From Cytophagales bacterium (GTDB lineage: Bacteria; Bacteroidota; Bacteroidia; Cytophagales; UBA9547), in NCBI GenBank assembly GCA_014376535.1, contig JACMRH010000185.1:1-33554 (forward strand): DNA of 33,554 nt. Reading direction: 5' to 3'. Positions within the stretch are counted from its first letter, which is position 1, and every line of letters starts with the position of its first letter. The notes under the pieces are model-generated. The model was not told the origin of the DNA. It saw only the letters and a program-made list of their open reading frames with translations, and made no database searches. This document shows positions 1 through 7,887 of the stretch, piece by piece. Made by a program: the position numbers and the translations under genes.

Positions 1-26
1 TATTTAGGGCCAATTAGTAAGAAGTT

Positions 27-608
27 TTAACCATGAATGGTTTCTTTTTTTCCATAATTTGAAAGAATAGAAGCCTCAAAATCCAAGAATTCCTGCCAGC
101 GTTTATCTATGTCTTCACCATCTCCATATTTTCTTGCATAGCCCAAAAAAGTGGTATAGTGGGTTGCCTCACTGATCATTAATTCCCTGTAAAAATTACT
201 CAGTTCCTTATCCTGGATTTGCTCGCTTAATAATTTAAACCGTTCGCAACTTCTGGCTTCAATTAAAGCCGAAAACAATAATCTATCAATCAATACAAAC
301 TTACGCAAATAGCCCTTTCGCATAAATTTATAGAGCTCACCTACGTAATCATCTTTTCTTTCTTTGCCTAAAACCAAACCTCTGGAAAGGATGATATCAT
401 GTACCATTTTAAAATGCGTTATTTCTTCCTGAGCCAATAAAAGCATATCTGTAACCAAATCAGAATATTCCGGGAAGTTCACAATTATGTAAATAGCATT
501 TGTAGTTGCTTTTTGCTCGCAATAAGCATGGTCAGTAAGAATTTCAGAGATATTAGATTCAACAATATCTACCCAACGGGGGTCTGTGGCTAATTTTAAT
601 CCTAACAT
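27..608 (-). CDS. miaE: tRNA-(ms2io6A37) hydroxylase, MiaE family
   Basis: MiaE-family proteins are ferritin-like non-haem di-iron monooxygenases that hydroxylate the isopentenyl group of ms2i6A at position 37 of some tRNAs. The 193-aa product has the usual length and the expected Glu/His iron-ligand pattern of a four-helix carboxylate-bridged di-iron protein: EEITHF near residue 61, EARSCERF near 117 and SEATHY near 146. There is no signal peptide, so it acts in the cytoplasm. It is the last gene of a minus-strand run and begins 33 bp after the OppC-type permease stop, so it is probably co-transcribed although functionally unrelated. The ATG at 608 fits the MiaE N-terminus (MLGLKL). The family call comes from recognised motifs and overall resemblance; the exact tRNA substrate is inferred. 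Confidence 0.9.
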   Translation of the reverse strand: MLGLKLATDPRWVDIVESNISEILTDHAYCEQKATTNAIYIIVNFPEYSDLVTDMLLLAQEEITHFKMVHDIILSRGLVLGKERKDDYVGELYKFMRKGYLRKFVLIDRLLFSALIEARSCERFKLLSEQIQDKELSNFYRELMISEATHYTTFLGYARKYGDGEDIDKRWQEFLDFEASILSNYGKKETIHG

Positions 609-641
609 GTTGTTTTAAAATGATATAAAGATAGTCAAATC

Positions 642-1877
642 TTAAAGCTTTACTTTTCCTTGTGGATCGTAGGCATCACGAAGACCATTACCTAAAAGAT
701 TGAATGCCAGCACCATCAAGCAGATGCAGAGACTTGGTAAAAGTATTAAATGAGAACTGTTTTTTGTACCTATAGAATGAAAACCTTCATTTATCATCAT
801 CCCCCAAGAAGGCATCGGGGGTTGAACACCTAAGCCAAGAAAACTTAATCCTGCTTCAATTAAAATTGCATTGGCAAAATTTGAGGTCGCAATTACAATT
901 ATTGGGCCTGTAAGATTTGGCATAATGTGTTTGCTGATAATGTTAAGATCCGAAAGCCCTAATGCCCTGGCTGCTTCTATGTAGGTTTTTTCTTTCAAGC
1001 TTAATACCTGTCCACGTACAACTCTGGCCACCTCAACCCAAGTTGTAAGGCCAACAGCTACAAATGATACCCAAATACCTTTGCTTTGCAATGCTAAGCT
1101 GATTGCTATTACCAGCATAATGCTTGGAATGGACCAAACAACAGTCATGAGCCACTGTATGAATTTATCAGTCCCGCCGCCAAAATAACCCGCCATGGCG
1201 CCCAGACTCACTCCAACTAAAAGAGAAATTAAAACTGAAATAAAACCTATAGACAAAGAAATTCTGGTTCCGAAGAGTAAGCGACTTAATAGATCTCTTC
1301 CTGTTTTGTCTGTACCAAGTAAATAAAATTTTGATTTCACATGTTTATTTATGAATTCTTCTTTTAAATCATTTAATGAAGCATATTTCTGATTTTCTTT
1401 TAGGTCTAAATAAAGCAAGGAATCACCTTTGACAATAAAGTTTGCACCATGACTCTCCGGTAATTTTTTAGAATCTCCAACGTATACATTTCTTACAGCA
1501 TGAATCAAAGGGAGGTTTTCTTTTCTCTTTAATTTACCGTACTGAACATAATGTAATTCAGCCTTTTGAAACCAAAATGTATCAACAGGAACAAAAGTGA
1601 AATCCTTTTCCTGGCCTGATATAAGCTTTTCAAAAAAATTAACTTTTTCAACCTCAAGGTTTTTATTGAGAGTTATAACCTTAACATAAAAGCCGGGAGT
1701 TTGCTTTTGGATCTGGACTGCCCCTTCATTTGCATTTGGAGAATCATCTGGCATTATGTGATACCCAAGTATTGTTATAATGGCTGATAAAACTATGATG
1801 ACAAAACCAAATACAGCAGGTTTGTTTCGAACCAGCCGTTTTCTAAAATAATAAAAATTTACATTTCTCTGTTGCAT
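642..1877 (-). CDS. ABC transporter permease, OppC/DppC type, with large N-terminal periplasmic insert
   Basis: This is an inner-membrane permease of the binding-protein-dependent (oligopeptide/dipeptide/nickel) class. A first transmembrane segment lies near residues 18-40, followed by about 150 mostly hydrophilic residues predicted to be periplasmic. The standard BPD_transp_1 module follows from about residue 195, with the EAA coupling motif visible as EAARALGLSDLNIISKHIMP. At 411 aa it is longer than the roughly 300-aa enterobacterial OppC; the excess is the insert, a form I associate with Bacteroidota homologues. Its ATG shares one base with the stop of the upstream 84-aa gene (TAATG), so translation is probably coupled. 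No OppB, ATPase or binding protein lies nearby, so partners must be encoded elsewhere. The substrate cannot be told from sequence. Confidence 0.88.
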   Translation of the reverse strand: MQQRNVNFYYFRKRLVRNKPAVFGFVIIVLSAIITILGYHIMPDDSPNANEGAVQIQKQTPGFYVKVITLNKNLEVEKVNFFEKLISGQEKDFTFVPVDTFWFQKAELHYVQYGKLKRKENLPLIHAVRNVYVGDSKKLPESHGANFIVKGDSLLYLDLKENQKYASLNDLKEEFINKHVKSKFYLLGTDKTGRDLLSRLLFGTRISLSIGFISVLISLLVGVSLGAMAGYFGGGTDKFIQWLMTVVWSIPSIMLVIAISLALQSKGIWVSFVAVGLTTWVEVARVVRGQVLSLKEKTYIEAARALGLSDLNIISKHIMPNLTGPIIVIATSNFANAILIEAGLSFLGLGVQPPMPSWGMMINEGFHSIGTKNSSHLILLPSLCICLMVLAFNLLGNGLRDAYDPQGKVKL

Positions 1878-2131
1878 TAAACCTGGTTATGCGCCTTTAA
1901 ACCTTGTTTGGTAGCTATAAATTTAAATTGAGATTCAATGCTATTAAATTTTTCATTAGATAACTGAATTTCATTGTCGTGTTCATCAAGCACTCTTATC
2001 CAACCTTTAATAATTAACTTTTCAAGTTCAGAAATGAGTTTAGTACCAAAAGTTGGAAAGTCTTTTTGCAAATCCGCAAAACTTTTAACAAAATAAAGTT
2101 CATCTAAAATATCAAATTCAAGATCGGTCAT
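1877..2131 (-). CDS. Conserved-looking 84-aa protein of unknown function
   Basis: This small acidic cytoplasmic protein has no signal peptide or membrane segment. Predicted helices and a turn around SELEKLIIKGWIRVLDEHDNE resemble a winged-helix or DprA-tail-like fold, but I cannot assign a family. It is very likely real: it lies 2 bp after the glycosyltransferase stop and overlaps the permease start by one base in a TAATG junction, so it is tightly coupled on both sides. A role linked to the permease or to polysaccharide synthesis is conceivable, but nothing in the sequence proves it. Confidence 0.7.
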   Translation of the reverse strand: MTDLEFDILDELYFVKSFADLQKDFPTFGTKLISELEKLIIKGWIRVLDEHDNEIQLSNEKFNSIESQFKFIATKQGLKAHNQV

Positions 2132-2133
2132 TC

Positions 2134-3264
2134 TTAACTTAATTTACGTTCTTTCCAGGTGTAAGTCGACCCTCTTGATACCAGACCAAAAAATACGACA
2201 TAAAAACTGTAAATACCTTGTAGAAACAAAAATGCTGGCAAATTTATTCTTTTGCCAAGAAAATTCATCACATGCGAAATAAAAACATATTCAAAGATTA
2301 GCTTTATTGTAAAGGCGAGAATAAAATAGGGTAGAAGTGGTGTATAAATTAATGATAAAGCAAATAAGGATATCCAAACCAAGTGAAATCCAAAAATAAA
2401 TAATGCAAACCCTTTGGTTCTTTTAAGCAGATACTTTTCCCATTTGCCTGCCCATCTTTTTCTTTGATTTGCAAGTTCATCAATAGTGGAGACTGGCTTC
2501 GTAGTTACAATAGCCGAACGTGATTTGAGAAAAAGAACAGAGTCTTTTTTTGATTTAAATATTTTATGCAAAAGCAATTCATCGTCTCCTGAAGCAATAT
2601 TGCTGTTTGAGTTAAAGCCATTTACTTTATCGAAGGCAGATCTTCTAATTGCCAGGTTAGCTCCATTGCACATGCTTGGGATTCCCATTTTAAGTGATGA
2701 CAGAGAAGAACCAAGCAAGGCTGCCTGCTCTATTGAAAGGAATTCTTCAAGATAGTTTAATGAGCTGTATTTAATCGGCCCAAAAACCAGGTCAATATCC
2801 TTGTCATGAAAAGCTGAGCACATAGATTTAACCCATGATTTTCCAAATATGCAATCTGCATCTGTGAATAGCAGCAATTCTCCAACCGAAAAATTAATAC
2901 CAAGATTCAGGGCTTGTTTTTTTGGAGTAGAACTTGATATAGTGGTGTCTAAAATATTGATATTTAGATTCTTGTTTAAAATATAATTTTCTATAATTTT
3001 CCTGGTATTATCACTGGATTGATCGTTTATTACTATTATTTCCAGTCGATCTTCAGGATAATCCTGGTTAGAAATTGATTTAAGTAAATTTAAAATTTCC
3101 CCTGCTTCATTTCTTGCTGAGATAATTACGGATACTTTCAAGAAAGTATTTTCGGCCATAATATTAGTTTTGTACCTAAGCCAGGTAGAAATGGAAAATG
3201 CCAGAAAGGCAATATAAAAAATAAAATAACCTAAAAATAAAATTAGCAATATCTGCTTTTCCAT
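2134..3264 (-). CDS. Family 2 glycosyltransferase, membrane-bound, processive type
   Basis: This GT-A enzyme transfers a sugar from a nucleotide sugar to a growing glycan at the inner membrane. The protein has an N-terminal transmembrane segment, then the GT2 core with VSVIISARNEAGEI, the INDQSSDNT nucleotide-binding strand, the metal-binding TDAD, a DDELLLHK acid region and QRKRW. The last motif matches the Q-x-x-R-W signature of processive synthases. Two or three C-terminal membrane helices follow. The track ORF begins at 3342, but its first 26 residues are unlike GT2 sequence and overlap the upstream gene. I place the start at the ATG at 3264 (MEKQILLI), leaving a 22-bp overlap with the flippase-like gene. 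The neighbouring epimerase and flippase-like genes suggest exopolysaccharide or glycolipid synthesis. Confidence 0.87.
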   Translation of the reverse strand: MEKQILLILFLGYFIFYIAFLAFSISTWLRYKTNIMAENTFLKVSVIISARNEAGEILNLLKSISNQDYPEDRLEIIVINDQSSDNTRKIIENYILNKNLNINILDTTISSSTPKKQALNLGINFSVGELLLFTDADCIFGKSWVKSMCSAFHDKDIDLVFGPIKYSSLNYLEEFLSIEQAALLGSSLSSLKMGIPSMCNGANLAIRRSAFDKVNGFNSNSNIASGDDELLLHKIFKSKKDSVLFLKSRSAIVTTKPVSTIDELANQRKRWAGKWEKYLLKRTKGFALFIFGFHLVWISLFALSLIYTPLLPYFILAFTIKLIFEYVFISHVMNFLGKRINLPAFLFLQGIYSFYVVFFGLVSRGSTYTWKERKLS

Positions 3265-4205
3265 TTGATTTGAAGCAAAATAAAAGCGCCAGCAATTGAA
3301 GGCATTAATATGTTTATAAACCAGACATATAAACTGGCACAAATCACAATTGTATTAGGAATTCCCATTATCGGTAAAACAAGCAACGCAGCAAATTCTC
3401 TTATTCCAAGATCACTCAGAACATGGAAACTTGGCATCATAGACTTAGCCATAAATACAAGTGACAATCCTGAAGCTAATCGAATAAATTCTAATTCACA
3501 TCCTAAAAACCTTAGTATCAATATATATTGAAACGTGAATATTATGTAACGCAGTGAGGATAATAGAACTAATTTAAAAACTGTAATTGACGGAAGTTGA
3601 CTTAAAATCTTTGAAAAAATTCTCACATAGGTATTTCTCTTTTGTAGATACAGTATCGCTACCATAGCAATTATGGATATCAGCGAGATCGATAAAACAT
3701 AAACCCAGGCTTTACTTAAATTGATTTCTTTATATAAATAAAGAAATCCCATACAACTGAACCCAAATGTTACCAACATTTGTACAGTCTGACAAACAAA
3801 AACCAAACTTGCAGCTTGTACTTTAGACTTTTTGTCCTTTCCTATATTCACTATTCTGCCAAGAATATGCCCAACACTTGCCGGAAAGATGAAATTTAAA
3901 GCTTGGCCTGTTAAAACAGATTTTAATGCTTTTTTTATAGAAATTGATTCTATCAGATTCGCTGCAGTTTGCCATTTTGCAGCTTCATAAAACCAGTTTA
4001 ATGAACAGAGTCCAAATGAAAGCCAAAAATAAATGGCATTGACAGAATGAATGTTAACCAAAAAATATTCTGTTTGAGAGGAGAGAAAAGAGTCTAAAGA
4101 CCAAATTTTATATACAGAAAATGAAATGATCGTAATAAAAAGTAACAATTTGATTTTGGCAAACCATTGCTCATAAATTACTGATAAAGAGAGACTTTTA
4201 AGCAA
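3243..4205 (-). CDS. Flippase-like / lysylphosphatidylglycerol-synthase-type membrane protein (UPF0104/AglD-like)
   Basis: This 320-aa integral membrane protein has about eight predicted transmembrane helices and no soluble catalytic domain. The pattern matches the LPG-synthase transmembrane / AglD-like family: a conserved region LTGQALNFIFPASVGHILGR early on and SMMPSFHVLSDLGIREFAALL near the C-terminus. Members sit beside GT2 enzymes and are thought to help move or anchor lipid-linked sugars. The MprF aminoacyl-transferase domain is absent. The C-terminus overlaps the GT2 start by 22 bp, implying translational coupling. Flippase activity is an inference from the family name and context. Confidence 0.78.
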   Translation of the reverse strand: MLKSLSLSVIYEQWFAKIKLLLFITIISFSVYKIWSLDSFLSSQTEYFLVNIHSVNAIYFWLSFGLCSLNWFYEAAKWQTAANLIESISIKKALKSVLTGQALNFIFPASVGHILGRIVNIGKDKKSKVQAASLVFVCQTVQMLVTFGFSCMGFLYLYKEINLSKAWVYVLSISLISIIAMVAILYLQKRNTYVRIFSKILSQLPSITVFKLVLLSSLRYIIFTFQYILILRFLGCELEFIRLASGLSLVFMAKSMMPSFHVLSDLGIREFAALLVLPIMGIPNTIVICASLYVWFINILMPSIAGAFILLQIKWKSRYC

Positions 4206-4247
4206 ATTTGCAATAATGTATTAATTCAAATATCAATATAATCCAGC

Positions 4248-5219
4248 TTATTTCAAAAAATCTTTATTTTCCTCATACCAGGACACAAAACCTTTGATTC
4301 CATCAGAAAAATTCATTTTAGGATTATAATCTAAAAGGATTTTTGCTTTTGAGATATCAGCATAAGTAATATCTACATCCCCAGGTTGTTCGGGCAATTG
4401 TATAATATTCGGCTCAACTTTCAGAGATTCATATATAGTTTTAATTAAATCTTTCAGTTTAACAGGGTTTCGATTTCCGATATTGATGATTTCATAAACC
4501 TTTTCATGACTTGAAACAAAATTTATTGCTGAAATAAATCCATTGACTACATCAGTCACATGAGTATAATCTCTTGCTGTTGAGCCATCTCCATACATTT
4601 CAATAGCTTGTCCTGATTCTATTAGCCTTGTAAATTTATGTATTGATAAATCTGGTCTTTGTCTGGGACCATAAAGTGTAAATAGTCTCAAGTTTAAACA
4701 ACTAATGTTGTACAAAGTATGATATGTATAATTCATCAACTCGCAACTCCTTTTAGAGAATGCATATGGAGATATAGGACCATCAACTTTTTGATCTTCC
4801 TTAAATGGAACCTCTTTGTTGTTTCCATAAATAGATGAAGATGAAGCGAATACATATTTTTTTATACTTCTTGACTTCATGAATTCTAAAACATTCATCG
4901 TTCCTGTAATATTCACCGAAACATAGTCAAGTGGATTTTTAATAGAAGGTAGCACTCCCGCTTTTGCCGCAATGTGAATTACAAAATCAAAATTGCCTGA
5001 AATCTTTTCGAGATCTGATTGAACAGTTATATCAGCCTTTATAAAAGTAAAAAGTGAATAGGTTAGAGAATTATTCAGATTTCTTCTTTTGATGTTTTCA
5101 TTATAAAAAGGATCAAAATTATCGATTCCTGTAACGGAATGTCCAAGTTCTAAAAGTGCTTCAGAAAGATGCGATCCGAGAAATCCGGCAACACCTGTAA
5201 TTAGAAAAGATAAAGACAA
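4248..5219 (-). CDS. NAD-dependent sugar epimerase, probably UDP-glucuronate/UDP-glucose 4-epimerase
   Basis: This is an extended short-chain dehydrogenase that interconverts nucleotide sugars in the cytoplasm. The N-terminus carries the NAD-binding GVAGFLGSH loop (GxxGxxG). The active site shows SSSSIYG and the catalytic YAFSK (YxxxK). The substrate-side region has LRLFTLYGPRQRPDL and ARDYTHVTDVV. The early FDPFYNENIKRRNL stretch resembles UDP-glucuronate 4-epimerases more than GalE, but the distinction is not certain. The length of 323 aa is normal. It is the first gene of the polysaccharide operon, 42 bp ahead of the flippase-like gene, and presumably supplies the sugar nucleotide used by the GT2 enzyme. 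Confidence 0.87.
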   Translation of the reverse strand: MSLSFLITGVAGFLGSHLSEALLELGHSVTGIDNFDPFYNENIKRRNLNNSLTYSLFTFIKADITVQSDLEKISGNFDFVIHIAAKAGVLPSIKNPLDYVSVNITGTMNVLEFMKSRSIKKYVFASSSSIYGNNKEVPFKEDQKVDGPISPYAFSKRSCELMNYTYHTLYNISCLNLRLFTLYGPRQRPDLSIHKFTRLIESGQAIEMYGDGSTARDYTHVTDVVNGFISAINFVSSHEKVYEIINIGNRNPVKLKDLIKTIYESLKVEPNIIQLPEQPGDVDITYADISKAKILLDYNPKMNFSDGIKGFVSWYEENKDFLK

Positions 5220-5239
5220 ACGAGAGTTATTAAAATGAA

Positions 5240-5270
5240 AGAACCGTTAATAAACTTAATTAATGGTTCT
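5240..5270 (-). terminator. Candidate intrinsic terminator after the sigma-factor/small-gene pair
   Basis: A near-perfect inverted repeat (AGAACC.TTAAT / ATTAA.GGTTCT, one G-T wobble) lies between the small gene stop and the epimerase start. Read on the minus strand it is followed by a T-rich run (TTTCATTTT). It would end transcription from the sigma-factor promoter before the polysaccharide operon. The T-tract is imperfect, so strength is uncertain. Confidence 0.5.
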
Positions 5271-5286
5271 TCAAAAATAGTATTTA

Positions 5287-5493
5287 CTACATAGATTTCA
5301 ATGCGGCCATTATTTTATCAACACTTTGTTGAGAAGGTTCCAGCAAGCAATTGTCTACGACTTTTTGCATTCTTTTCAAAAGTTTGAATTCCCTCTCTGC
5401 AAAGCTCTGATTTTCAGAAAGATCAATGGGGAAGGCTTCGTTGTAAGCCAGTCGGGTGATTTCCAGATTTGTAAAAGTTGGTTTCATAGGCAT
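5287..5493 (-). CDS. Small protein downstream of and overlapping the ECF sigma gene
   Basis: The 68-aa product (66 aa if the second Met at 5487 is used) has no membrane segment. It ends in a helical stretch (LEPSQQSVDKIMAALKSM). The pattern resembles small proteins that often follow ECF sigma genes in Cytophagales and Sphingobacteriales and whose function is unknown to me. A sigma-binding or anti-sigma-like role is only a guess from position. The start lies inside the sigma coding region, overlapping it by 65-71 bp in another frame. That is long for an ordinary operon junction and suggests translational coupling or an extended sigma C-terminus. With the sigma frame broken, expression of this gene may also be affected. 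Confidence 0.6.
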   Translation of the reverse strand: MPMKPTFTNLEITRLAYNEAFPIDLSENQSFAEREFKLLKRMQKVVDNCLLEPSQQSVDKIMAALKSM

Positions 5494-6064
5494 GTTTATG
5501 TTTTTCTAACAATTTTCTAAGATTGATTAACGCATACCTCATTCTTCCGAGGGCAGTATTGATACTTACCCCGCTTGCTTCCGAAATTTCCTTGAAACTC
5601 ATATCAGCGAAGTGCCTCATTATTAGCACATCTCTTTGTTCTTCAGGAAGTTGAGCAATCAGTTTTCTTACCATAAGGCTTTCTTCCTGCTCTATCTGAA
5701 CAGATTCAGCATTACTTTCAGCAAACTGGAAAGAACTGAATATAGGGCTTCCATTCTCTGTTACGATAAGTGGTTGGCGTTTGTTTTTCCGGATGTGATC
5801 TATGGCAATGTTTCTAGCAACCCGAATAATCCAGGGCAGAAATTTGCCGTCTTCGTTGTACTTATTTTCATTTAATAGGCGAATAGCCTTTATAAATGTA
5901 TCCTGAAACAGATCCTCGGCTAGATATCTGTCTTTTACGATAACAACAATGCTAGTGTAAACTTTTGATTTGTGTCTTTTTAAGAGTTCAACAAATGCTT
6001 ACTGCTGGCCATTTTGAAATTGCAATACTAATTCAGCATCGCTAAAGATTAAGGCTTGGTTCAT
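5423..6064 (-). pseudogene. ECF-type RNA polymerase sigma factor interrupted by one in-frame TAA
   Basis: The track shows only the last 83 residues (from Met at 5674), but the same frame reads back as a complete ECF sigma factor from the ATG at 6064. It begins MNQALIFSDAELVLQFQNGQ, then a TAA at 5999-6001, then AFVELLKRHKSKVYTS. Region 2 follows (AEDLFQDTFIKAIRL, FLPWIIRVARNIAIDHIRK), then a linker and region 4 (LPEEQRDVLIMRHFADMSFKEI, SGVSINTALGRMRYALINLR). The total would be about 213 codons with no other stop or frameshift. The interrupted codon sits where this family commonly has a charged residue, so a single G-to-T change (GAA to TAA) would explain it. I saw no ATG, GTG or TTG between the stop and Met at 5674, so region 2 would be lost. 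A sequencing error remains possible. Confidence 0.85.
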
Positions 6065-6331
6065 TACTACGCTCACAATTTAAATAACGTAGAATTTTAT
6101 GCCATATTGTATTGGGTAGGTTATAAATTTAAAAGGGTTCGCAAATATTATTAAAACATTCCAAACAACAAAATCATTAAAATAATCTTTGTATTTAAGG
6201 TAGATAATTAGAGATTATAATGTTTTATTCTTTTGCTGATTAAAAAGTAACCTTTGTGCAGTAATACTACCTAACTTTAATTTGTTATGCTTTCAATCAA
6301 TTTCATTTTTCAAATGTAAATTGCAACCATA

Positions 6332-7348
6332 ATGAATCTTCCAGGGAGATATTTTGCTGATATTTTTGAAGGGATAAATTCTTCAATTGGAGGATTATTC
6401 CTTACATTAAAACATTTGTTTCAAGCAAGAAAAAGGACAAATGCAGTAGGAATTAGCAATAAGAAATATTTTGAACAAGCTACCGGGGTAGTTACCCTTG
6501 AATATCCTACACAATCCTTTCCAATTCCTGATAATGGGCGTTACAGGTTACACAATGAAATAGATGACTGTATAGTCTGTGATAAATGTGCCAAAATATG
6601 TCCGGTAGATTGTATTGACATTACAGTAATTAAATCTACAGAAGAAATTGGACTTACATCTGATGGTTCTTCCAAGAGATTGTATGCGTCAACTTTTGAT
6701 ATCGACATGGCAAAATGTTGCTATTGTGGCCTTTGCACAACAGTTTGCCCGACGGAATGCCTTACGATGACTTCAACTTTTGACTTTTCTGAATTTGACG
6801 TCAGAAATATGGTCTATCATTTTACTGACCTAACACCTGAAGAAGCGAAGGAAAAACAAAGATTATTTGATGTAAAACAGGCAGAAAAAGCTGCTGCCCT
6901 TGCTGCTAAGAGCAAGGTTTCTATTGAAAACCAATCCAATGTTGCTAATTCAGAAGTACAAGCGGATGTCAAGCCTGTATTTAAACCGAAGTTTCCCATA
7001 GTAAAACCTGTTGAAAATCAGCAAGATGCACAACAAAACTTAGAACTCACTTCAACTCCTAAACCAATTTTTAAGCCAAAAATGCCAGGTGTAAAAATGG
7101 TTGAACCAGTTAATGAAGAACCAATAAATGAGGAAAAAAGTAATCCAACAGTGAATAAACCGGTTTTCAAACCCAGGATACCTGGAATAGTAAAGAAGGA
7201 AGATTCGGTTGTTCCATCTTCTGATAAAATCCAGGATATACCCTTGAAGCCTGAACCTGAAGTTGAAAAGGCCATTATGCCAAAACCAATTTTTAAACCT
7301 AAAATGAAACCCATTATTCCTCCAAAAAAGGAAGATGATCCTGTATAA
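6332..7348 (+). CDS. nuoI: NADH-quinone oxidoreductase subunit I with a repeat-bearing C-terminal extension
   Basis: NuoI is the peripheral-arm subunit of complex I carrying clusters N6a and N6b, which pass electrons toward quinone. Two 4Fe-4S motifs are complete: C80xxC83xxC86xxxC90P and C129xxC132xxC135xxxC139P. The flanking EIDDCIVCDKCAKICPVDC and FDIDMAKCCYCGLC match Bacteroidota NuoI closely. The conserved core ends near residue 190. About 145 further residues form a low-complexity Lys/Pro-rich tail with four copies of a KPxFKPKxPG-like motif, near 214, 244, 276 and 318. This makes the protein 338 aa against about 160-230 aa for typical NuoI. It is transcribed divergently from the broken sigma gene. 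The downstream nuoJ begins 1 bp after its stop, or 14 bp inside it if the earlier start is used. Confidence 0.92.
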   Translation: MNLPGRYFADIFEGINSSIGGLFLTLKHLFQARKRTNAVGISNKKYFEQATGVVTLEYPTQSFPIPDNGRYRLHNEIDDCIVCDKCAKICPVDCIDITVIKSTEEIGLTSDGSSKRLYASTFDIDMAKCCYCGLCTTVCPTECLTMTSTFDFSEFDVRNMVYHFTDLTPEEAKEKQRLFDVKQAEKAAALAAKSKVSIENQSNVANSEVQADVKPVFKPKFPIVKPVENQQDAQQNLELTSTPKPIFKPKMPGVKMVEPVNEEPINEEKSNPTVNKPVFKPRIPGIVKKEDSVVPSSDKIQDIPLKPEPEVEKAIMPKPIFKPKMKPIIPPKKEDDPV

Positions 7349-7349
7349 T

Positions 7350-7847
7350 ATGATGACTGTTGTAGTTTTTGCATTTTTTGCTGGCATTACGGTTTTTTCT
7401 GCACTTGCTATTACTTTTCAGAAGAACCTAATGTACTCTGCATTTTATTTACTTGTCACGTTTTTAGGGATAGCTTGCTTATATATCTTGCTTGAAGCTG
7501 ATTTCCTTGCAGTTACACAGATATTAATTTATGTAGGAGGTATTCTAACTTTAATCCTGTTTGGTGTACTTATTACACAGAGAAGAGAAAACAGGGCATT
7601 AATAAGCGGAATCATTTACAGAAAGCGATCTGCATTTATTTCAATTACTTTAGGAGCAATCCTTTGTTATGTAATTTGGAATGAACGATATCGGTTTCAT
7701 GAAAATAATAAATTACAAAGTTCTGTCCATACCCTTGGTTATGGCTTGATGGGAAATTATTTGTTGCCATTTGAACTGGCCGGGGTTTTGATCCTTGTAA
7801 TTTTGATAGGGGTTCTTTCTTTGAGTTCTTCCATAAAGCCTCAATAA
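7350..7847 (+). CDS. nuoJ: NADH-quinone oxidoreductase subunit J
   Basis: NuoJ (ND6 homologue) is a membrane-arm subunit of complex I with five transmembrane helices, one of which contains the conserved pi-bulge region. That region is seen here as LEADFLAVTQILIYVGGILTL. The hydropathy pattern and length of about 165 aa are typical. The track starts at 7335, overlapping nuoI by 14 bp. The ATG at 7350, 1 bp after the nuoI stop, gives the better N-terminus (MMTVVVFAFFAG). No nuoK, L, M or N follows: the next gene is an outer-membrane protein. The rest of complex I must be encoded elsewhere. Confidence 0.9.
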   Translation: MMTVVVFAFFAGITVFSALAITFQKNLMYSAFYLLVTFLGIACLYILLEADFLAVTQILIYVGGILTLILFGVLITQRRENRALISGIIYRKRSAFISITLGAILCYVIWNERYRFHENNKLQSSVHTLGYGLMGNYLLPFELAGVLILVILIGVLSLSSSIKPQ

Positions 7848-7887
7848 TTCGCCATTGCTACTTATATTCGCCTGATTTTTCAATTTT

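Noticed and set aside
3265-3342. Upstream extension of the GT2 ORF (26 extra residues)
   Set aside because: The extension lies within the flippase-like gene and lacks GT2 features; the ATG at 3264 is the natural start.
6260-6268. AGTAATACT upstream of nuoI, same core as the TetR operators
   Set aside because: The outer arms (TGC/ACC) do not match the other three sites, and the neighbouring genes are unrelated. It shows that the 9-bp core alone is not proof of an operator.
7018-7387. Two minus-strand ORFs antisense to the nuoI tail
   Set aside because: They are shadows of the Lys/Pro-rich repeat codons; their translations are low-complexity Phe/Gly/Ile strings with no domain features.
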